The position numbers and the translations under genes are program-made. The notes under the pieces were generated by a model. That model was not told the origin of the DNA and did no database searches. It worked only from the letters and a program-made list of their open reading frames with translations. Positions 16,890 through 25,460 of a stretch of DNA of 63,691 bases are shown in pieces. Within the stretch, counting starts at the first letter, position 1. Each line of letters opens with the position of its first letter. Source of the stretch: Polyangiaceae bacterium (GTDB lineage Bacteria; Myxococcota_A; Polyangia; Polyangiales; Polyangiaceae); NCBI GenBank assembly GCA_025937895.1, contig JAICQL010000015.1:1-63691 (forward strand), in the 5' to 3' direction.

Positions 16890-18910
16890 GCTGCCACCGC
16901 CTTGCTGGTACGACGTGCGCTGCGGGTGATGGCCAGGCCCGCGAACAGCACCAGCGCGGGCACGCCCACGATCGTGCTGTAGAACCAGACCTGATCACCC
17001 TGCTTGCTGTGCTCGATGCGCACGTCTTGCTCGTCGTTCACCTCACCGGCGAAGCTGTCTTCGCCGCCCAGCCAGCGCAGCGCATCCATCAGAAGCAGCC
17101 GGTTGGGACCAAAGTTGGACAGCAACAGATCGGTCAAACCGTCAGCATCTGCGAGCACGAACGCGCGCAGCTCCTTCGGCTCCTTCTTCTCGTCGCCGTC
17201 CGCCGTGGCGGCTTCGCCCTCCACCGGCTTGCTCACCGCCGCGACCAGGTTGTAGGTGTCCTTCTTCTCCGTATCCTTGTCGAAGTCGTAGTTCTGGTTC
17301 TGATCGGCGAAGGTGCCGCCCATGGCCTTGAGCGCCATGTCCACTTTGTAGCCCGCGGCGCTGGACGCGCTGAGCGAGCCGGTGCGCGCGAAGATGATGG
17401 CAGCGCGCGCGGCGTTGCGGCTCAAGGTGGAGACCGAGGCGTGGGAGGAGAAGCGGTTGCTGATGAGCAGCGTGCGATCGGAGCTGTTGTTGCGCCGGCG
17501 CACGTGCTGCGTGTCATTGGCCAGCAACGTGGGCGAGTACTCCAGCCCGGCGATGCGCGCCAGCTCCTGCAGCCCCTGCACGTTGCGCGAGACCGGCGCC
17601 GCCCCCACCGCCGCCGGCTCCGTGGCGCCCGCCGCGGGCACCTCGTTCACGATCGAGTCGGCGTCCAGGGCGATGAGCAGCCTGCCGCCCTTGTCGGCAT
17701 AGCGCTGCAGCGCGCCGATCTCTTCCGGCGAAAACGGCTCCGTCGGACCGAGCACGAACACCACCTCGGCGTCGTCCGGCACCTCGCGCCCCAGGCCCTG
17801 CGCCAGACCCAGGGTGCGGATCTGGTAGTTCTGCGAGCGGATGATCTCCTGCACGATGTCCGCCGAGCGGCCCTTCTGCTTCTCGTCGTCGGACGGCGCG
17901 TTGAGCTCGCCGTGGCCGACGGTGAGGTAGGCAATGCGCCGCGAGCGCAGCAGCTTGTACAGCTGCTCTTGCACGTCGCGATCCAGCGTCTTCAGCTTGG
18001 CGCGCGCAGCCTGCATGTCGGAGCCCACCGTCAGGGTGCGCGTGGTGTCGCCCTTGGCGAACACGATCGACCCGTCGCTGAACACCTTCATGTCCTTGGC
18101 CAGCTTCGGCTCCAGGTAGCGATCCACGATGGCGAGCTCCACGTTGGGCACGCCCTTGACCAGCTCGGTCAGGTACGTGGCCACCTCGCTGCGCACCTCG
18201 CTCACCTCCGGGAAGAAGGCGGTGATCTTCAGCGGCTCGGTGAAGGACTCGACCATCTTGCGGGTGGACGAGCCGGGCTCGGACGTCTTGAAATACGAGT
18301 AGTCGACCCGCGCCTTGGACTCGCCCGCGGCGAACACGAACAGCGAGCAGTAGGCCGTGGCCAGGGCCAGGGCCAGCCCGCTCGCGGCCGCCGCCCGGAC
18401 CCTGCGCGCCTCCAGCTGCGCCGCCCGGCGCATCGACAGCAGCGCCGTCTCCGCGAACAGCATCGGGATGACGCTCACGGCCACCAGGGTGACCCAGGCG
18501 ATCAACAGCAAGGTCTCGACCCGTTCGCGGCTCTTCAGCCCCAGCCTGGAGATGCCGAACCAGTCCTGGCCGGTGGAGGTGGTGACGAAATACAGCCCTA
18601 CTCCGAGCAGGCCGAGCACGCTCAGCGCCCCGAGCAGCTTCTCGATCGAGGCCCGCTCGCCGCTGCCGCGGACCTGCGGCAAGAAGCGAGCGACCGTGGC
18701 AGCCACCATGGCCAGCACGCCCACCACGCTCAAGACCAGGCTCACGTGCTCCAGGGTCACGATCACGCGCTGCGCCAGATAGACGAGCACGAGACCGCCC
18801 ACGTACGCGGGCACCACCCAGGCGGGGGCTCCCCCGGTAACTACAGCTCCGCGCTTGCCGCCCGCACCGGCGGACGGCGTTGCGCCCGCCCGTCCACTCT
18901 CTACCGCCAT
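16886..18910 (-). CDS. GldG-like ABC exporter auxiliary protein
   Basis: This 674-residue protein belongs to the GldG/ABC_transp_aux type. Several N-terminal membrane helices (WVVPAYVGGLVLVYLAQ, VLSVVGVLAMVAATVA and two more) precede a large extracytoplasmic region. That region contains VDYSYFKTSEPGSSTRKMVESF and LTVGHGELNAPSDDE, then VFVLGPTEPFSPEEI and DKGGRLLIALD, the pattern typical of this family. A final helix near the C-terminus (WFYSTIVGVPALVLFAGLAI) is followed by an Arg-rich tail. Its start overlaps the permease gene by 10 bases and its stop overlaps the DUF4340 gene by 4. It should form an exporter complex with the two upstream genes. Confidence 0.8.
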   Translation of the reverse strand: MAVESGRAGATPSAGAGGKRGAVVTGGAPAWVVPAYVGGLVLVYLAQRVIVTLEHVSLVLSVVGVLAMVAATVARFLPQVRGSGERASIEKLLGALSVLGLLGVGLYFVTTSTGQDWFGISRLGLKSRERVETLLLIAWVTLVAVSVIPMLFAETALLSMRRAAQLEARRVRAAAASGLALALATAYCSLFVFAAGESKARVDYSYFKTSEPGSSTRKMVESFTEPLKITAFFPEVSEVRSEVATYLTELVKGVPNVELAIVDRYLEPKLAKDMKVFSDGSIVFAKGDTTRTLTVGSDMQAARAKLKTLDRDVQEQLYKLLRSRRIAYLTVGHGELNAPSDDEKQKGRSADIVQEIIRSQNYQIRTLGLAQGLGREVPDDAEVVFVLGPTEPFSPEEIGALQRYADKGGRLLIALDADSIVNEVPAAGATEPAAVGAAPVSRNVQGLQELARIAGLEYSPTLLANDTQHVRRRNNSSDRTLLISNRFSSHASVSTLSRNAARAAIIFARTGSLSASSAAGYKVDMALKAMGGTFADQNQNYDFDKDTEKKDTYNLVAAVSKPVEGEAATADGDEKKEPKELRAFVLADADGLTDLLLSNFGPNRLLLMDALRWLGGEDSFAGEVNDEQDVRIEHSKQGDQVWFYSTIVGVPALVLFAGLAITRSARRTSKAVAA

Positions 18911-19623
18911 CGTCGAGCCTCCAGGATCTTCACGGCCCCGAGCAGGAACAGGTAGGCCACGCTCAGGTAATAGGCCACAGCCCCCAGCTCCAGGATGCCG
19001 AACTGGAAGGGCCGAAAGTTAGCGTGATGCAGCGCGGCTGCTGCCAGGTACTTGTTGAGCGGTGGATCGATGGCCTGCGCCAGCACCCAGAACACCAGCA
19101 TGACCACCACGATGGCCGCGCCGACCACGATCGACACCAGCTGCGAGCGGGTGAGCGTGGAGGCGAACAGGCCGATGGCCGCCGCGGCCCCGCCGATCAG
19201 GATCTGACCCAGGTAGCCGACCACGATGTGCCCCAGGCTGACCTTGCCGTTCACCAGCAGGAGCAGGGGCATGTACACGGACAACACCGTGAGCAGCAGC
19301 ACCATGCAGGCCACCGACAGGTATTTGCCCAGGATGATCTCCCACTCGCGCACGGGCGAGGTGTTGAGCAGGGTGAAGGTACCCGTCTGCCGCTCCTCCG
19401 ACACCAGGCGCATGGAGAGAAAGAGCGCGGCCGTGATGGTCACGCCGCTGGTCCACCAGAAGAACTCGGCCAGCGCCTCACCCGAGAGCAGCCGCTGCGA
19501 GAGCGAGCGCCAGTAGAACAGGATGCCGTCCAGCAGCAGGGCGCTGGCGATCACCACCGCGCCGAGCGGCGAGCGGAAATACGCGCGCAGCTCGCGCCGG
19601 GCGATCAACAGGGTGCGGCTCAT
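18901..19623 (-). CDS. ABC-2 type permease (GldF-like)
   Basis: This 240-residue integral membrane protein has six predicted helices. The N-terminus TLLIARRELRAYFRSPLGAVV is typical of ABC-2 permeases that work with GldA-like ATPases. RLVSEERQTGTFTLLNTSPVREWEIILGK is the cytoplasmic coupling region of this family, with the conserved E(E/K)xxGT. The start overlaps the ATPase stop by ATGA and the end overlaps the GldG-like gene. With those neighbours it forms a complete exporter module. The exported substrate is not known; related systems are connected with gliding motility or drug export. Confidence 0.85.
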   Translation of the reverse strand: MSRTLLIARRELRAYFRSPLGAVVIASALLLDGILFYWRSLSQRLLSGEALAEFFWWTSGVTITAALFLSMRLVSEERQTGTFTLLNTSPVREWEIILGKYLSVACMVLLLTVLSVYMPLLLLVNGKVSLGHIVVGYLGQILIGGAAAAIGLFASTLTRSQLVSIVVGAAIVVVMLVFWVLAQAIDPPLNKYLAAAALHHANFRPFQFGILELGAVAYYLSVAYLFLLGAVKILEARRWR

Positions 19624-20603
19624 GCGGCCCCCTTCTCGGCTGCTGCCTTCTCGGATGCCGGCGTGCCACCGGCCAGCTTGAGGAACACGTCTTCCAGCTC
19701 ACTTTCGGTCTTGGCCAGCGCCAGCAGCGGAAAGCCCGCTTGATACAGGCTGGACCCCAGCTGCTCGCGCACGTCCGTCTTGGCCTTGACCTCGAAGCTC
19801 TGTACCTTGGCGCCCCGCTCCAGCGCGGAGATGGCGCCGGCGTTGCTGACCCCGGGGATGGCGCGGATCACGCTCAGGATGCGCGCCAGGTCGCCGCTGT
19901 CGGCGCGCACGGTCAGCTCGATGCGCAGGCCCTCCAGCAGGCTCTGCGAGAGCTCTTCCTCCGTGCCGGACGCGACCACCTGACCGTCACGCAAGACCAG
20001 CAGGCGGTCACAGGTCTCGCTGATCTCGGACAGGATGTGGCTGGAGACGATCACCGTGTGGTTCGTGCGCAGCTGCCGCACGAGCGCGCGCATCTCCACG
20101 ATCTGCACCGGATCCAGGCCGCTGATCGGCTCGTCCAGCACCACCAGCTCCGGCTCGTGCACCACCGCCTGCGCGATACCGACCCGCTGCCGATAGCCGT
20201 GCGAGAGGGAAAACACCGGATCCTTCAGCACCTTGCTGAGCCCCAGCTGCTCGGCGACGGCCGGCACCCGGGTCTTGCCATCGGAGGCAGGGCGGCCCCG
20301 CAGCTCCAGCGCGAACTGCAGGTACTCCCCCACGCGCATCTCGTCGTACAGGGGCGGAGTGTCTGGCAGATAGCCGATTTTGCGCCGCACCTCTTCGGGC
20401 CGCTCCACCACGTCGATGCCCTGCACTTTCACCGTCCCCGAGGTGGGCAGCAGATCGCAGGCCAAGATGCGCAGAGTCGTGGTCTTACCGGCGCCGTTCA
20501 GGCCGAGAAGGCCAACGACTTCGCCCTTCTCGATCCTGGCGGACACGGGACCGATGGCCCGACTTTGCCCGTAGTACTTGCATAACTCTTGTATCTCGAT
20601 CAC
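19620..20603 (-). CDS. ABC exporter ATPase (GldA-like)
   Basis: This is the ATPase of the four-gene exporter operon, 327 residues from the GTG at 20603 (VIEIQELCKYYG). The Walker A box is LNGAGKTTT, the Q-loop region KIGYLPDTPPLYDEM, the signature LSHGYRQRVG, Walker B LVVLDEPISGLDP and the switch VIVSSHIL. After the nucleotide-binding domain come about 100 residues of C-terminal extension (TVRADSGDLARILSVIRAIPG), usual in this group. A GGGAAAG ribosome site precedes the GTG by about 5 bases. The frame is open upstream to 20789 but overlaps the divergent queG leader. Divergent control with queG is possible. Confidence 0.88.
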   Translation of the reverse strand: MIEIQELCKYYGQSRAIGPVSARIEKGEVVGLLGLNGAGKTTTLRILACDLLPTSGTVKVQGIDVVERPEEVRRKIGYLPDTPPLYDEMRVGEYLQFALELRGRPASDGKTRVPAVAEQLGLSKVLKDPVFSLSHGYRQRVGIAQAVVHEPELVVLDEPISGLDPVQIVEMRALVRQLRTNHTVIVSSHILSEISETCDRLLVLRDGQVVASGTEEELSQSLLEGLRIELTVRADSGDLARILSVIRAIPGVSNAGAISALERGAKVQSFEVKAKTDVREQLGSSLYQAGFPLLALAKTESELEDVFLKLAGGTPASEKAAAEKGAA

Positions 20604-20637
20604 AAGCTTTCCCGTCTCGAAGGTTTGGATGGGTCCA

Positions 20638-20681
20638 GCGACCGTGCGCGGCCTTGACCGACGAGCGGTCGCGGTTATTCC
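20638..20681 (+). promoter_or_regulatory. Possible queG promoter within a 7-bp inverted repeat
   Basis: TTGACC at 20654-20659 and TATTCC at 20676-20681 are separated by 16 bases and could be -35 and -10 boxes of a rightward promoter. The inverted repeat GCGACCG (20638-20644) and CGGTCGC (20666-20672), 21 bases apart, straddles the -35 box and could be an operator. It lies between the divergent ATPase and queG genes. The -10 box is weak, so this is tentative. Confidence 0.3.
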
Positions 20682-20735
20682 CCGAACCTCTTGCAAAGCG
20701 CAAGGGATGCCGTGCAGGTCACGGCCGGAGCCGGC

Positions 20736-21989
20736 ATGTTCCCCTGGAGAGAGCCCATCGCCCCCGATTCCGCGGCTGCTCGGCACCACCCACGCGTCAC
20801 TACCGACACGCCGGTGCTGTCAGAGCCTGCGCGCTCCACGGCTGCGCTGCTCGCGGCGGCCATCCGTGACGCGGCGCTCGAGCTCGGCTTTGCGCGGGTC
20901 GGCTTCTGTCCGGTGGAGCCCTTCACGGACGCCGCGCGCTCGCTGTCCTCGTGGCTCGAGCGCGGCCTGCACGGGGACATGGCCTACCTGGCGGGCGAGC
21001 CGCGCCACGATCCCGCGCGCTTGCTGCCCGAAGCGCGCAGCTTGATCGTGGTGGCGCTGCCGTACGGCGCGGAGCCCGGCGGCGGCATTGCGCGCAAGCA
21101 CCTGCCGCTCAGCGGACAGATCGCGCGCTACGCGCGCGGCGCCGATTATCACGCCGTGCTCAAGGAGCGCCTGCGCTTGCTCGCAGATCGCTGCGCACAG
21201 CTGACCGGGCACAGCGTGCTGGCACGGCCCTGCGTCGACAGCGCCCCATTGCTGGAGCGCGAGGCGGCGCGGCGCGCCGGCATCGGCTTCACCGCCAAGT
21301 CCACGTTGACGATCGCGCCCGGGCTCGGCAGCTACGTGCTGCTCGGCGAGCTGCTGATCGATCTGGAGCTGAGCCCCGATCAGCCGCTCTCGCGCGGCTG
21401 CGGCAGCTGCACCACCTGCCTGGTCGCCTGCCCCACGGGAGCCTTCGTGGACGCCTACACGCTCGACGCGCGGCGCTGCATCTCGTACCTGACCATCGAG
21501 CAGAAGGGCGCCATCCCCCGCCCGCTCCGGCGGCTGATCGGGCGCTGGGTGTTCGGCTGCGACGTGTGCCAGGAGGTGTGCCCGTACAACCAGTCGCGCC
21601 GGCCCCGCCCCGCCGACGAGGCCTTCGAGCCACGCAGCGCGCTCGAGGAGCCCGACCTGCTCCAGCTGCTCGAGCTGAGCGCCTCCGGCTATCGCCGCTT
21701 CGTCAAGCGCAGCGCGCTGCGGCGCGTCGGGCGCACCCAGCTGCAGCGCAACGCGGCCGTGGCGCTGGGCAACTGCGGCGCGGCCGAGGCGGTGGAGCCG
21801 CTGGGCCGCAGCCTGCGCGAGAACCCGAGCGGGCTGGTACGCGAGCATGTCGCCTGGGCCCTGGGCCGACTGGGCGGCGAGCGTGCTCGCGCGCTGCTGC
21901 AGGAGCACCGCTGGCGCGAGACCGAGGCCGCCGTGCTGGCCGAGATTGATCTATCATTAGCTGAATCAAGTTCTACAGATGAAGATTAG
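20736..21989 (+). CDS. queG: Epoxyqueuosine reductase
   Basis: This is the cobalamin- and iron-sulfur-dependent enzyme of the last step in queuosine tRNA modification. The ATG at 20736 follows CGGAG and gives 417 residues; a TTG at 20691 is less likely. GFARVGFCPVEPF and LHGDMAYL mark the N-terminal domain. Two [4Fe-4S] motifs follow: CGSCTTCLVACPTGAF and CDVCQEVCPYN. The C-terminal part has the HEAT-like repeat seen in QueG (RNAAVALGNCGAAEAV, VREHVAWALGRLGG). The first 30 residues are an extension without homology. It is followed after 18 bases by the COX3-like gene. Confidence 0.92.
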   Translation: MFPWREPIAPDSAAARHHPRVTTDTPVLSEPARSTAALLAAAIRDAALELGFARVGFCPVEPFTDAARSLSSWLERGLHGDMAYLAGEPRHDPARLLPEARSLIVVALPYGAEPGGGIARKHLPLSGQIARYARGADYHAVLKERLRLLADRCAQLTGHSVLARPCVDSAPLLEREAARRAGIGFTAKSTLTIAPGLGSYVLLGELLIDLELSPDQPLSRGCGSCTTCLVACPTGAFVDAYTLDARRCISYLTIEQKGAIPRPLRRLIGRWVFGCDVCQEVCPYNQSRRPRPADEAFEPRSALEEPDLLQLLELSASGYRRFVKRSALRRVGRTQLQRNAAVALGNCGAAEAVEPLGRSLRENPSGLVREHVAWALGRLGGERARALLQEHRWRETEAAVLAEIDLSLAESSSTDED

Positions 21990-22007
21990 CTTTAAATCTG
22001 ATTTCTC

Positions 22008-22604
22008 ATGTCCCTGAGGCCGCCCTCGGAGCGCCCGCGCGAGCGCCTGCCCGGCATCTCCACCCCGCAGCTCGGGATGGTGGTGCTGCTGATCTCGATC
22101 AGCGTGCTGTTCGTCGCAGCCACCATCGCCGTGCTGATCACGCACTCGCAGGCGTCGAGCTGGCGCGCCGCCCAGAGCCACGGGCTACACTGGACCTCGG
22201 CGCTGAGCACGGCGCTGCTGGCGGCAGTGAGCGCCCAGCTGCAGCTCGGCTTGCGGGAGATGCGCAGCAACCGCTTCACCAGCTGCCTGGCGCTGCTGCG
22301 GCGCAGCACGTATGCAGCGGCCGCGTTCCTGGTGGTGCAGGCCTGGAATGCCCGGCAGCTGTTCGCCGTTCAAGCCTCCAACCAGAACCGATTACTGTTC
22401 CTGTTCTCCTATGGCCTTCTGGTCGGCCTGCACGCCGCACACGTGCTGGGCGGGTTCGTGCCGCTGCTGCTGGTGCAGGGCCGCATCGCCCGGCGCGAGT
22501 ACTCGAGCTCGCGCCATGCCGGGCTGACCTTCACCGTCCAGTACTGGCACTTCCTCGGCTTGTTGTGGCTGGGCCTGCTCGCCACGCTCGCCTGGGTCAC
22601 CTGA
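22008..22604 (+). CDS. Heme-copper oxidase subunit III-like protein
   Basis: This 198-residue protein has five membrane helices, the size of short subunit III proteins in cytochrome o/caa3-type oxidases. The last two helices carry the typical pattern: YGLLVGLHAAHVLGG followed by VQYWHFLGLLWLGLLATL, where the family has HxxHVxxG and YWHFVDxVW. The Asp usual after WHF is replaced by Gly. The catalytic subunits I and II are not adjacent; the neighbours are queG and trpD. It may be an accessory copy or have another membrane role. Family assignment is good, role is inferred. Confidence 0.7.
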   Translation: MSLRPPSERPRERLPGISTPQLGMVVLLISISVLFVAATIAVLITHSQASSWRAAQSHGLHWTSALSTALLAAVSAQLQLGLREMRSNRFTSCLALLRRSTYAAAAFLVVQAWNARQLFAVQASNQNRLLFLFSYGLLVGLHAAHVLGGFVPLLLVQGRIARREYSSSRHAGLTFTVQYWHFLGLLWLGLLATLAWVT

Positions 22605-22622
22605 ACTCGCTATGCAGACGTG

Positions 22623-23669
22623 ATGGCAGACGCCCCGAGCCTCACCTTCGCCACCGTGCTCGCCGATCTCGAGCGCCGCAGCCTGGACGCCGACAGCGCG
22701 CGCAGGGTCTTCGACGCCATCTTTGCCGGTGAGTGGAACGCAGCGCAGATCGCAGGCCTCCTGGTCGCGCTGCGCCTGAAGGGCGAGACCTCGGACATCG
22801 TGTGCGCCGCTGCGCGCGCCATGCGCGCGAAGATGATCGGGGTGGAGCACGCGCTGCCGCTGGTCTTCGACACCTGCGGCACGGGCGGCGACGGTCAGGG
22901 CACCATCAACGTGTCCACGGGCGCGGCGCTGATCGTGGCCGCGGCGGGCGTGCCCGTGGCCAAGCACGGCAATCGCGCCGCCTCCAGCCGCTCGGGCAGC
23001 GCCGATGTGCTGGCTGCGCTCGGCATTCCGCTGGAGCTGCCGCCCGCGGCGCACGGCAAGCTGCTGGCGCAGGGCGGCATCTCTGTTCTGTTCGCGCCCG
23101 CGCACCACCCCGCCATGAGATACGCGGGCCCCGTGCGGCGCGAGCTGGGGGTGCGCACCATCTTCAACGTGCTGGGGCCGCTCGCCAATCCTGCGCGCGC
23201 CACCCACCAGCTGCTGGGCGCGTTCTCGCCGAGCTCGCGGCAGCTGATGGCGCACGCCCTGCGCGAGCTGGGCACGCGCTCCGCCTGGGTGGTGCACTCC
23301 GAAGACGGCCTGGACGAGATCAGCCCGCATGCGCCGACCGCGATCAGCGAGGTCAGCTCCGACGCGGTGCGCGAGCGCGTGGTGGCACCCGAGGATTTCG
23401 GCCTGAGCCGCAGCCCCGCGGGGGCCCTCGCCGGCGGCGATCCCGAGCACAACGCCGGCATTCTGCGCCAGATCCTGGCAGGGCAGCCGCACCCCGCGCG
23501 CACGGCGCTGCTGCTGAACGCCGCTGCCTCGCTGGCGATTGCGCGCGGCCTGGAGCTGCGGGGAGCGGCCGCGCTGGCAGAGTCGACCCTGTCGAGCGGC
23601 GCGGCCTTGCACACCCTGGAGAGCTGGCGCGAGCTCGCGCGTGCTGCCGTGCGGCCGAGCGCCCCCTGA
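22623..23669 (+). CDS. trpD: Anthranilate phosphoribosyltransferase
   Basis: This enzyme transfers the phosphoribosyl group of PRPP to anthranilate in tryptophan biosynthesis. The ATG at 22623 gives 348 residues, the normal length. The Gly-rich PRPP loop CGTGGDGQGTINVSTGAA, then KHGNRAASSRSGSADVLAALG and the metal-binding region VVHSEDGLDEIS all match. FNVLGPLANPA is also family-typical. The start codon of trpC follows the stop by five bases, so the two form a small operon. trpE, trpG, trpB and trpA are not in the window. Confidence 0.95.
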   Translation: MADAPSLTFATVLADLERRSLDADSARRVFDAIFAGEWNAAQIAGLLVALRLKGETSDIVCAAARAMRAKMIGVEHALPLVFDTCGTGGDGQGTINVSTGAALIVAAAGVPVAKHGNRAASSRSGSADVLAALGIPLELPPAAHGKLLAQGGISVLFAPAHHPAMRYAGPVRRELGVRTIFNVLGPLANPARATHQLLGAFSPSSRQLMAHALRELGTRSAWVVHSEDGLDEISPHAPTAISEVSSDAVRERVVAPEDFGLSRSPAGALAGGDPEHNAGILRQILAGQPHPARTALLLNAAASLAIARGLELRGAAALAESTLSSGAALHTLESWRELARAAVRPSAP

Positions 23670-23674
23670 GAGCC

Positions 23675-24433
23675 ATGCTGGCCAAGATCATCGAGACCAA
23701 GCGCGCCGAGCTGCCCGAGCTGCGCAAGCGCCCCCTGCCCGCCCCTCCACCCCTGCGCCCGGTGCAGCTGAAGCGCGCCGCCGGCGCGCCGCTGGCGCTG
23801 ATCACGGAGATCAAGCTCCGTTCGCCCTCCGCGGGCCCGCTGTCCACGGTGCTGAGCGTGGCCGAGCGCGCGCGCGCCTATGAGGCGGGCGGCGCCAGCA
23901 TGCTCAGCGTGCTGTGTGACCGCGAGTATTTCGACGGCGACTACAGCCATCTGAGCGAGGCCCGCGCCGCCAGCTCGCTGCCCATCCTGTGCAAGGAGTT
24001 CGTGATCGACGAGAGCCAGCTGGATGCCGCGCGCGCGTATGGCGCAGATGCCGTGTTGCTGATCGTCCGCTGCCTCAGCCCCGAGCAGCTGGCGCGCCTG
24101 CTGGGCGCCGCGGCGGAGCGCGGGCTGACCGTGCTCACCGAGATCCACGCCCCCGAAGAGGCGCAGGTGGCGCTCGACGCCGGCGCTCGGCTGATCGGCG
24201 TCAACGCTCGCGATCTGGACACCTTGCAGCTCGACGCCGCGCGTGCCGAGCGCGTGCTCTCGGAGCTGCCCTCCCACGTCACCCGCCTGCACCTGTCCGG
24301 CATCAAGGACGAGGCGCAGGTGCAGCGCTGCGCTCGCTCGGCAGTCGACGCGGCACTGATCGGGGAGGTGCTGATGCGGCTCGCTGATCCCCAGCCGCTC
24401 CTGTCGCGCCTGGCGGCGGCCGCGCGCGGCTGA
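23675..24433 (+). CDS. trpC: Indole-3-glycerol phosphate synthase
   Basis: This (beta/alpha)8 enzyme closes the indole ring in tryptophan synthesis, 252 residues from the ATG at 23675. Active-site regions are visible: LITEIKLRSPSAGPL (catalytic Lys of EIK), VLCDREYFDGD, ILCKEFVIDESQL (catalytic Lys), GADAVLLIV, LTEIHAPEE, GVNARDLDTL and the phosphate site ALIGEVLMR. Two positions differ from the most common sequence: EIKLRSPS for EIK(R/K)xSPS, and LSGIKDE for (E/A)SGI. It sits directly after trpD. A much longer open frame exists in trpD's antiphase but is only a shadow. Confidence 0.93.
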   Translation: MLAKIIETKRAELPELRKRPLPAPPPLRPVQLKRAAGAPLALITEIKLRSPSAGPLSTVLSVAERARAYEAGGASMLSVLCDREYFDGDYSHLSEARAASSLPILCKEFVIDESQLDAARAYGADAVLLIVRCLSPEQLARLLGAAAERGLTVLTEIHAPEEAQVALDAGARLIGVNARDLDTLQLDAARAERVLSELPSHVTRLHLSGIKDEAQVQRCARSAVDAALIGEVLMRLADPQPLLSRLAAAARG

Positions 24434-24511
24434 GCCAAGCTGGGCGGCCAGCGCCGCCCCTCCACCCCTGTCTTTTGCCGGCTGCAGCCCAGTCCGGTTA
24501 AGCTCGCCGAG

Positions 24512-25408
24512 GTGACCCTCGGCACGCTCATCGACGCCTTCCTGAGCCACTCCCGGGTCGAGAAGGGGCTGAGCCGCAACACCATCGAGGCCTACGGCCG
24601 CGACCTGAGCGCCTTCGTGACGTTTCTGGGCGAGCAGTCGATCGACGACTTCGAGCAGGTCGACCTGGCCGTCGTCAGTCAGTGGCTGCAGTCGCTGAGC
24701 GCGCGCGGGCTCTCGCCGCGGAGCTCGGCGCGCCACCTGTCGGCGCTGCGCGGGCTGATGCGCTTCCTGGTGCGCGAGGACGAGCTGCGCCGCGATCCCA
24801 CCGAGCTGGCGGCGCGCGCCAAGCTCGGGCGGCGGCTGCCGCGCCCGCTGAGCGAGGAGCAGGTGCTGCGGCTGATCGAGGCCCCCGATCCCAGCCATCC
24901 GCGCGGGCTGCGCGATCGCGCCATGTTGAGCTTGATGTACGCCTCGGGCCTGCGCGTGAGCGAGCTGCTCTTGCTCAAGCTGCGCGAGGTGGATCTGGCG
25001 CGCGGCGTGCTGGCTGCGTACGGCAAGGGCAGCAAGCGCCGGCTGGTGCCCGTGGGCGAGGTGGCGCTGCGGCACCTGGAGGCGCACCTCGCGGCACAGC
25101 CGCCTGCACGGCAGAAGGCGTCGGAGGGCTTCGTCTTTCATCGCCCCAGTGGCAAGCCGTGGACCCGACAGATGGTGTGGAAGCTGGTGGCGCGCTACGC
25201 CCGTGCAGCTGGCATCCCGGGCAAGGTTCATCCACACCGGCTGCGCCACTCGTTTGCCACGCACCTGCTCGCCGGCGGCGCAGATCTGCGCACCGTGCAG
25301 ACCTTGCTCGGTCACTCTGATATCGTGACAACCGAGATTTACACGCATGTATCGGCCTCGACTCTGCGCAGCGAGTTTGAGCGCGCCCACCCCCGCGCGC
25401 GCGCATGA
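24512..25408 (+). CDS. Tyrosine recombinase, XerC/XerD family
   Basis: This 298-residue site-specific recombinase starts with a GTG. The N-terminal SAM-like domain (LSRNTIEAYGRDLSAFVTFL) is followed by the catalytic domain with all expected residues. These are Arg in SGLRVSELLLLK, Lys in YGKGSKRRLVP, His-x-x-Arg in HPHRLRHSFATHLL, His in LLGHSDIVTTEIYTH and the nucleophile Tyr in the same segment. The length and lack of extra domains match XerC/XerD, which resolve chromosome dimers at dif. The pattern ends ERAHPRA as in XerD. Which of the two it is cannot be settled, and no dif site was recognised nearby. Confidence 0.88.
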   Translation: MTLGTLIDAFLSHSRVEKGLSRNTIEAYGRDLSAFVTFLGEQSIDDFEQVDLAVVSQWLQSLSARGLSPRSSARHLSALRGLMRFLVREDELRRDPTELAARAKLGRRLPRPLSEEQVLRLIEAPDPSHPRGLRDRAMLSLMYASGLRVSELLLLKLREVDLARGVLAAYGKGSKRRLVPVGEVALRHLEAHLAAQPPARQKASEGFVFHRPSGKPWTRQMVWKLVARYARAAGIPGKVHPHRLRHSFATHLLAGGADLRTVQTLLGHSDIVTTEIYTHVSASTLRSEFERAHPRARA

Positions 25409-25460
25409 CCTCGTCGCCCGCTCATTCACCCTCGATCCTCGGGGAGTTAGCGACTAGAAC

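Noticed and set aside
17009..18955. 648-codon frame opposite the GldG-like gene
   Set aside because: Antisense shadow, with His/Gln/Arg-rich sequence and no domain; the minus-strand frame has clear family motifs and operon overlaps.
22733..23674. Long N-terminal extension of trpC
   Set aside because: This part lies within trpD in another frame and is Arg/Ala/Gly-rich; trpC has its own ATG at 23675.
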